Of a DNA stretch of 5,277 nt, positions 5,182-5,277 are shown one piece after another. Numbering within the stretch: the stretch's first letter is position 1; each line of letters begins with the position of its first letter. The DNA is from Trichodesmium sp. jk18x7bins.61 (GTDB taxonomy: Bacteria; Cyanobacteriota; Cyanobacteriia; Cyanobacteriales; Microcoleaceae): NCBI GenBank assembly GCA_022822685.1, contig JAJEAQ010000637.1, positions 1-5,277 on the forward strand, given 5' to 3'. The translations under genes and the position numbers were made by a program. Under the pieces are notes generated by a model. The model was not told the origin of the DNA. It saw only the letters and a program-made list of their open reading frames with translations, and did not search any database.

Positions 5182-5277
5182 ATGGTTTATTTATCTCCAG
5201 GTGTTTATGTAGAGGAAGTTGCTTCCGGTTCAGCTCCCATTGTAGGAGCGGGAACAAGTGTTGCTGCTTTTATTGGT
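5182..5277 (+). CDS. Phage tail sheath family protein, N-terminus only
   Basis: The first 32 codons of a contractile tail sheath protein, cut by the window end. The opening MVYLSPGVYVEEVASGSAPI followed by GAGTSVAAFIG matches the N-terminal signature of CIS and phage sheath proteins (SPGVYVEEV, then a T/S-rich stretch and AFIG). This segment includes the N-terminal arm that links subunits in the extended sheath. Sheath subunits polymerise around the inner tube and contract to drive it through a target membrane. The gene follows the carboxypeptidase-regulatory-like protein by 18 bp and should be followed by further sheath or tube genes outside the window. Confidence 0.9.
   Translation, partial: MVYLSPGVYVEEVASGSAPIVGAGTSVAAFIG

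Overview
The window looks like a filamentous, Nostoc/Anabaena-type cyanobacterium. Support comes from four HIP1 octamers (GCGATCGC at 827, 3096, 4552 and 4861), AT-rich intergenic DNA with a run of degenerate 7-bp units, dispersed short repeats of the kind common in Nostocales, and the start of a contractile injection system (CIS) locus of the type known from multicellular cyanobacteria. The lineage is inferred; there is no rRNA or marker gene to confirm it.

Layout. Positions 1-438 hold no convincing gene but contain a perfect 15-bp-stem hairpin (154-187) and a weak promoter candidate. Positions 439-1749 encode an Xaa-Pro aminopeptidase (aminopeptidase P, PepP) with all five metal ligands. 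The first ATG of that reading frame is at 358, but the family-like N-terminus starts at 439. Positions 1750-3889 are about 2.1 kb without a recognisable gene. This stretch holds dispersed repeats, a heptanucleotide repeat run, several hairpins and short possible gene remnants. Closer to the next operon lie three tandem 14-bp units (3230-3271) and a 145-bp sequence present twice in direct orientation (3276-3420 and 3537-3681) with only two differences. A nested inverted repeat (3744-3794) lies about 95 bp before the next start codon.

Positions 3890-5277 are the beginning of a tightly packed plus-strand operon. It encodes a DUF4255/Pvc16_N protein (probable CIS cap or terminator), a protein with two carboxypeptidase-regulatory-like beta-sandwich domains, and the first 32 residues of a phage-tail-sheath-family protein that runs off the window. 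The gaps are 2 bp and 18 bp, with good Shine-Dalgarno sequences before genes two and three. Together they indicate a phage-tail-like contractile injection system whose remaining parts (sheath, tube, spike, baseplate, AAA+ ATPase, effectors) should lie downstream.

The most interesting part is the repeat-rich 660 bp in front of this operon. The duplicated block, the 14-bp iterons and the nested hairpin are all clustered there and no gene explains them.
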